Assembly (NCBI GenBank): GCA_963843565.1
Contig: CAWJKY010000003.1
Location: 682,001 to 746,000 of the forward strand
Direction: 5' to 3'
From: DASZQY01 sp963843565
Lineage (GTDB): Bacteria; Pseudomonadota; Alphaproteobacteria; Rhizobiales; Kaistiaceae
DNA length: 64,000 bases
A model generated the notes under the pieces. The model was not told where the DNA came from. It worked only from the letters and a program-made list of their open reading frames with translations, and ran no database searches. The position numbers and the translations under genes were made by a program. This document shows, in pieces, positions 61,620 to 64,000 of this stretch (positions are counted from its first letter, which is position 1; every line of letters starts with the position of its first letter).

Positions 61620-62944
61620 GACGGCTCTCCCGCCGCTTCCGACGCTGGCGCGGTTCGCGGCTTCATGCGCCGGTCGAGGCGATAGAGCGCCCAGGCGAGC
61701 ACCACGAACAGCGCCCCGCCGCCGAGCATCGCCACGGCGGTGTCGAGGCGCGTGCCGATGGTGAAGATGTAGAGGTAGAGCACCTCGAGGCCGAAGGCGG
61801 TGAGCCCGAGGCTCTTGCCGAAGGGATGGCGCCCGGTCTGGCCGAGGCTCACCGCCCAGACCGCCGCCACGATGACGACCGCGCCGCCCGCCAGCCGGCG
61901 GATCAGATCGTCGGCGGGCATGGCCATGGCGAAGGCAAGCGCCGCGATGACCAGCAGCGTCACCGCCGCCCCGTCGATCGCCGCAAGTCCGCGCCGCCAG
62001 ACGGCGGCCGAGGCCAGAACCACCGCCAGCGCGGCGAGACCGAACGTGACCCAGCGCAGCGTCGCGTCGCCCGCCCACGGCATGTGCGCCCACTGGAGAA
62101 CCCCCAGCGTCACCAGCACCAGGAGAAGCCCGGGCCAGAGCAGCGCCTCGCCGAGTTCGACGAGCTTCGGCACGGCAGCGAGGCTCGCCAGCAGCGCCCC
62201 CAACGACCACAGAGTCAGCGCCGCCACGAACAGCAGCACGAGCGTCGCCACGAACGCCCAGTGGTTCTGCATCGAAAGCCCGGCGACGGTGATCGCCACC
62301 CAGCCGGTCAGCGCCAGCACGGCCATCATGCGCGCCGAACGCGAATTCTGCGCCGTCGCGAGCGCAACGCCGACGAGGATCGCCGCGAGGCTCGCGAAGT
62401 GGGGAACCGCGCGGTCGGCGAAGGTGGCGAGCCAGGTCCAGTAGCCGCCGCCGATCAGCGCCAGCACCGTCATGCTCGGCGAGCCGCTGAACAATGCGGC
62501 CGCCAGCACGCCCGCCTCGAACAGCATGACGGCCGCCTCGAAGTCGCCGGACATGTGATAGGTCTGGCCGACCAGCGCGATCGCGCCGGCGTAGATGAGA
62601 CCGGCGGCGAGCACGCCGGCCTCGGCGAATCGGCGCAAGCCGCGCTTGTCGAGCAGGAACGCGGCGCCGTAGGCGATCGCCATCGCGGCAACGATCAGCG
62701 CCAGCCGCACGATGCGGGGCAGCGCCTCCCAGTTGGCGCCGACAAAAGCGAGGACGCCGACGCCGAGCAGAACCGCGCCAAGCGTGCCGAGGATTGTCGC
62801 CAGCCCGAAGACCGAACGCCGCTCGGCGCCCGCATCTTCGACCGACGCCAGAATCGCGCCCGCGCCCTCGGGCGTGACCCAGCCGGCATCCAGCCATTTC
62901 GGAAGATCGGCCGCGAGCCGCTTCCGGTACCCATCGTCAGTCAT
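61616..62944 (-). CDS. DUF2157 domain multi-TM membrane protein
   Basis: A 442-aa protein. A cytosolic N-terminal segment (LPKWLDAGWVTPEGAGAILASVED, about residues 14-37) precedes 12 or more TM helices; GVLAFVGANWEALPRIVRLAL is the DUF2157 signature. Glycine- and alanine-rich helices predominate. It probably forms a membrane complex with the GDYXXLXY protein encoded downstream; function unknown. ATG 62944 is used rather than the 14-codon longer frame. Confidence 0.85.
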   Translation of the reverse strand: MTDDGYRKRLAADLPKWLDAGWVTPEGAGAILASVEDAGAERRSVFGLATILGTLGAVLLGVGVLAFVGANWEALPRIVRLALIVAAMAIAYGAAFLLDKRGLRRFAEAGVLAAGLIYAGAIALVGQTYHMSGDFEAAVMLFEAGVLAAALFSGSPSMTVLALIGGGYWTWLATFADRAVPHFASLAAILVGVALATAQNSRSARMMAVLALTGWVAITVAGLSMQNHWAFVATLVLLFVAALTLWSLGALLASLAAVPKLVELGEALLWPGLLLVLVTLGVLQWAHMPWAGDATLRWVTFGLAALAVVLASAAVWRRGLAAIDGAAVTLLVIAALAFAMAMPADDLIRRLAGGAVVIVAAVWAVSLGQTGRHPFGKSLGLTAFGLEVLYLYIFTIGTRLDTAVAMLGGGALFVVLAWALYRLDRRMKPRTAPASEAAGEPS

Positions 62945-63109
62945 GGGCGCGCCCGTTTTCCACAACCCGCGGGCGGAGATAACCACCCGCTCCGCCGCGC
63001 GGCAAGGTCACACTCACGCCGCCGGCTGCGTCCGGCTATGCTCGGCCGCAAGCGACGACGCCTCGAATCATTCGGGCCGACACGTCGCCGCTCGGGGCCG
63101 CGCCGCCGG

Positions 63110-63757
63110 ATGTCGATTTCCGACTATCTCCTGACCGCGATCGTCACGCTGTTCGTCACCATCGACCCGGCGGGGCTGGCGCCGGTGTTCGTGGTGCTCA
63201 CCGCCGGGCGGACGCGCAACGAGCGCGCCGCGATCGGGCTCCGCGCCGTGGTCGTCGCCGGCTCCGTGCTCATCGGCTTTGCCCTCGTGGGCGAACCGCT
63301 GATCGGGTTCCTCGGCATCTCGCTGTCCGCCTTCAAGATATCCGGCGGCCTGCTGCTGTTCGCCATCGCCTTCGAGATGCTGTTCGACCGGCGCAGCACC
63401 CGCAAGTCGGCGACCGCGCAAAATGCCGTCGCGGGCGAAGACATGGCGCCGCACGTCGCCGTGTTTCCGCTGGCGATCCCGCTCATCGCGGGGCCGGGCG
63501 CGATCTCGGCGACGATCCTGCTTGCCTCCAAGAGCCACAGCGTCGGCGCCCACGTCGGGCTGATCATCGTGATCGTGGCGTTGCTGGGGGTCTGCTACGC
63601 CGCCTTCCAGCTCGCCCACGAGCTTGACCGCATCCTCGGCGAGACCGGCCGCAACGTCGTCACCCGCCTGCTTGGCCTGCTGCTCGCCGCCCTCTCGGTG
63701 CAGTTCGTCGCCGACGGCATCATGGCCTTCGTCCACGCGCCGGCGGCTGGCGCCTAG
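63110..63757 (+). CDS. MarC family integral membrane protein
   Basis: A 215-aa, six-TM protein. TLFVTIDPAGLAPVFVVLTAG near the N-terminus, FLGISLSAFKISGGLLLFAIAFEML and the second-half VFPLAIPLIAGPGAISATILL are diagnostic of MarC/YchE proteins. Despite the name, MarC is not needed for multiple antibiotic resistance in E. coli, and the substrate is unknown. ATG 63110. The 3' end overlaps the convergent DUF2269 gene by 4 bp. Confidence 0.9.
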   Translation: MSISDYLLTAIVTLFVTIDPAGLAPVFVVLTAGRTRNERAAIGLRAVVVAGSVLIGFALVGEPLIGFLGISLSAFKISGGLLLFAIAFEMLFDRRSTRKSATAQNAVAGEDMAPHVAVFPLAIPLIAGPGAISATILLASKSHSVGAHVGLIIVIVALLGVCYAAFQLAHELDRILGETGRNVVTRLLGLLLAALSVQFVADGIMAFVHAPAAGA

Positions 63758-64000
63758 GGCTTCCAGATCATCAGCGCCAGAATGGCGAGGACGCCGATGA
63801 ACGCCGGCCAGCCGAGCGTGAACCACACCCGGTAGAGGCGCGTGAACGCCTCCGGCAACGGCGCACCGTCGGCGACCGCGGCTTCGGCGAGCTTGCGGAG
63901 GCGCATCTGGATCCCCACCACCGGCAGCCAGCAGGCACCGACCAGCACGTAGAGCCCGAGGGCGGAAAGCAGCCACGGCTCGGTCCACGGGATGCCCAGT
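63754..64000 (-). CDS. DUF2269 family membrane protein, truncated by window end
   Basis: The C-terminal 81 or so residues of a membrane protein whose 5' end lies beyond the window. The frame reads through WTEPWLLSALGLYVLVGACW, LPVVGIQMRLRKLAEAAVADG and a last TM helix ending LALMIWKP, which fits DUF2269 (predicted integral membrane). Function unknown. Confidence 0.7.
   Translation of the reverse strand, partial: LGIPWTEPWLLSALGLYVLVGACWLPVVGIQMRLRKLAEAAVADGAPLPEAFTRLYRVWFTLGWPAFIGVLAILALMIWKP

Overview
This 64 kb window is high-GC chromosomal DNA, read as coming from an alphaproteobacterium of the Hyphomicrobiales (Rhizobiales) type. Four things support this: the blocks mfd-sdhE-recG-DUF502-glmS-glmU and tgt-queA-cyclophilin-cyclophilin-coaD-gyrA; a one-step phosphatidylcholine synthase; an IalB-family protein; and a perfect FNR/FixK-type box. 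I do not name a genus. There is no rRNA, CRISPR array, integrase or recognisable transposase. One tRNA gene, tRNA-Lys(UUU), is present.

Layout. 1-7.7 kb: rhomboid-like protease, two MFS exporters, TerC, phosphatidylcholine synthase, a split YeeE/YedE sulfur-transport pair, a UbiH-like hydroxylase and an AEC carrier. 7.9-16.6 kb: hspQ with a clear terminator, IalB-like protein, a YejA-like peptide-binding protein, a three-gene ABC exporter, a FrnE/DsbA-like oxidoreductase, a PAS-PAS-PAS-GGDEF cyclase and a DHFR-like reductase. 16.6-28.4 kb: DNA repair and cell-wall block (mfd, sdhE, a DUF559 endonuclease-like gene set in 92-bp repeats, recG, DUF502, glmS, glmU, ccdA). 28.5-36.6 kb: a candidate microaerobic gene, a REC-EAL phosphodiesterase, moaA, a divergent regulator/SDR pair with operators, a LOG protein, an MFS exporter and a frameshifted aldo/keto reductase. 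36.7-47.5 kb: acyltransferase, tRNA-Lys, DUF4864, TPR protein, ICMT-like protein, tgt, queA, a MarR/FMN-reductase pair, two LiaF-like membrane proteins, two cyclophilins and coaD. 47.5-53.9 kb: DUF4424 protein with a possible switch-like leader, a small secreted protein, two tandem diguanylate cyclases and gyrA. 53.9-58.3 kb: an accessory stretch of less typical composition with short membrane, secreted and cysteine-rich proteins and duplicated gyrA upstream sequence. 58.4-64 kb: a metallopeptidase/ATP-grasp pair, DUF1810, GDYXXLXY and DUF2157 proteins, MarC and a truncated DUF2269 gene.

Most worth following up: (1) an HExxH metallopeptidase translationally coupled to a D-Ala-D-Ala-ligase-like ATP-grasp enzyme, with conserved-looking small genes upstream; (2) a tRNA-guanine transglycosylase in which all four zinc-ligand positions are replaced; (3) three repeat or duplication structures (around DUF559, around tRNA-Lys/acyltransferase, and upstream of gyrA); (4) a mutually exclusive hairpin leader covering the DUF4424 ribosome site; (5) a perfect FixK/FNR box placed about -41.5 before a small eRF1-like gene. 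Functions are inferred from sequence motifs and family knowledge alone; no database search was possible.
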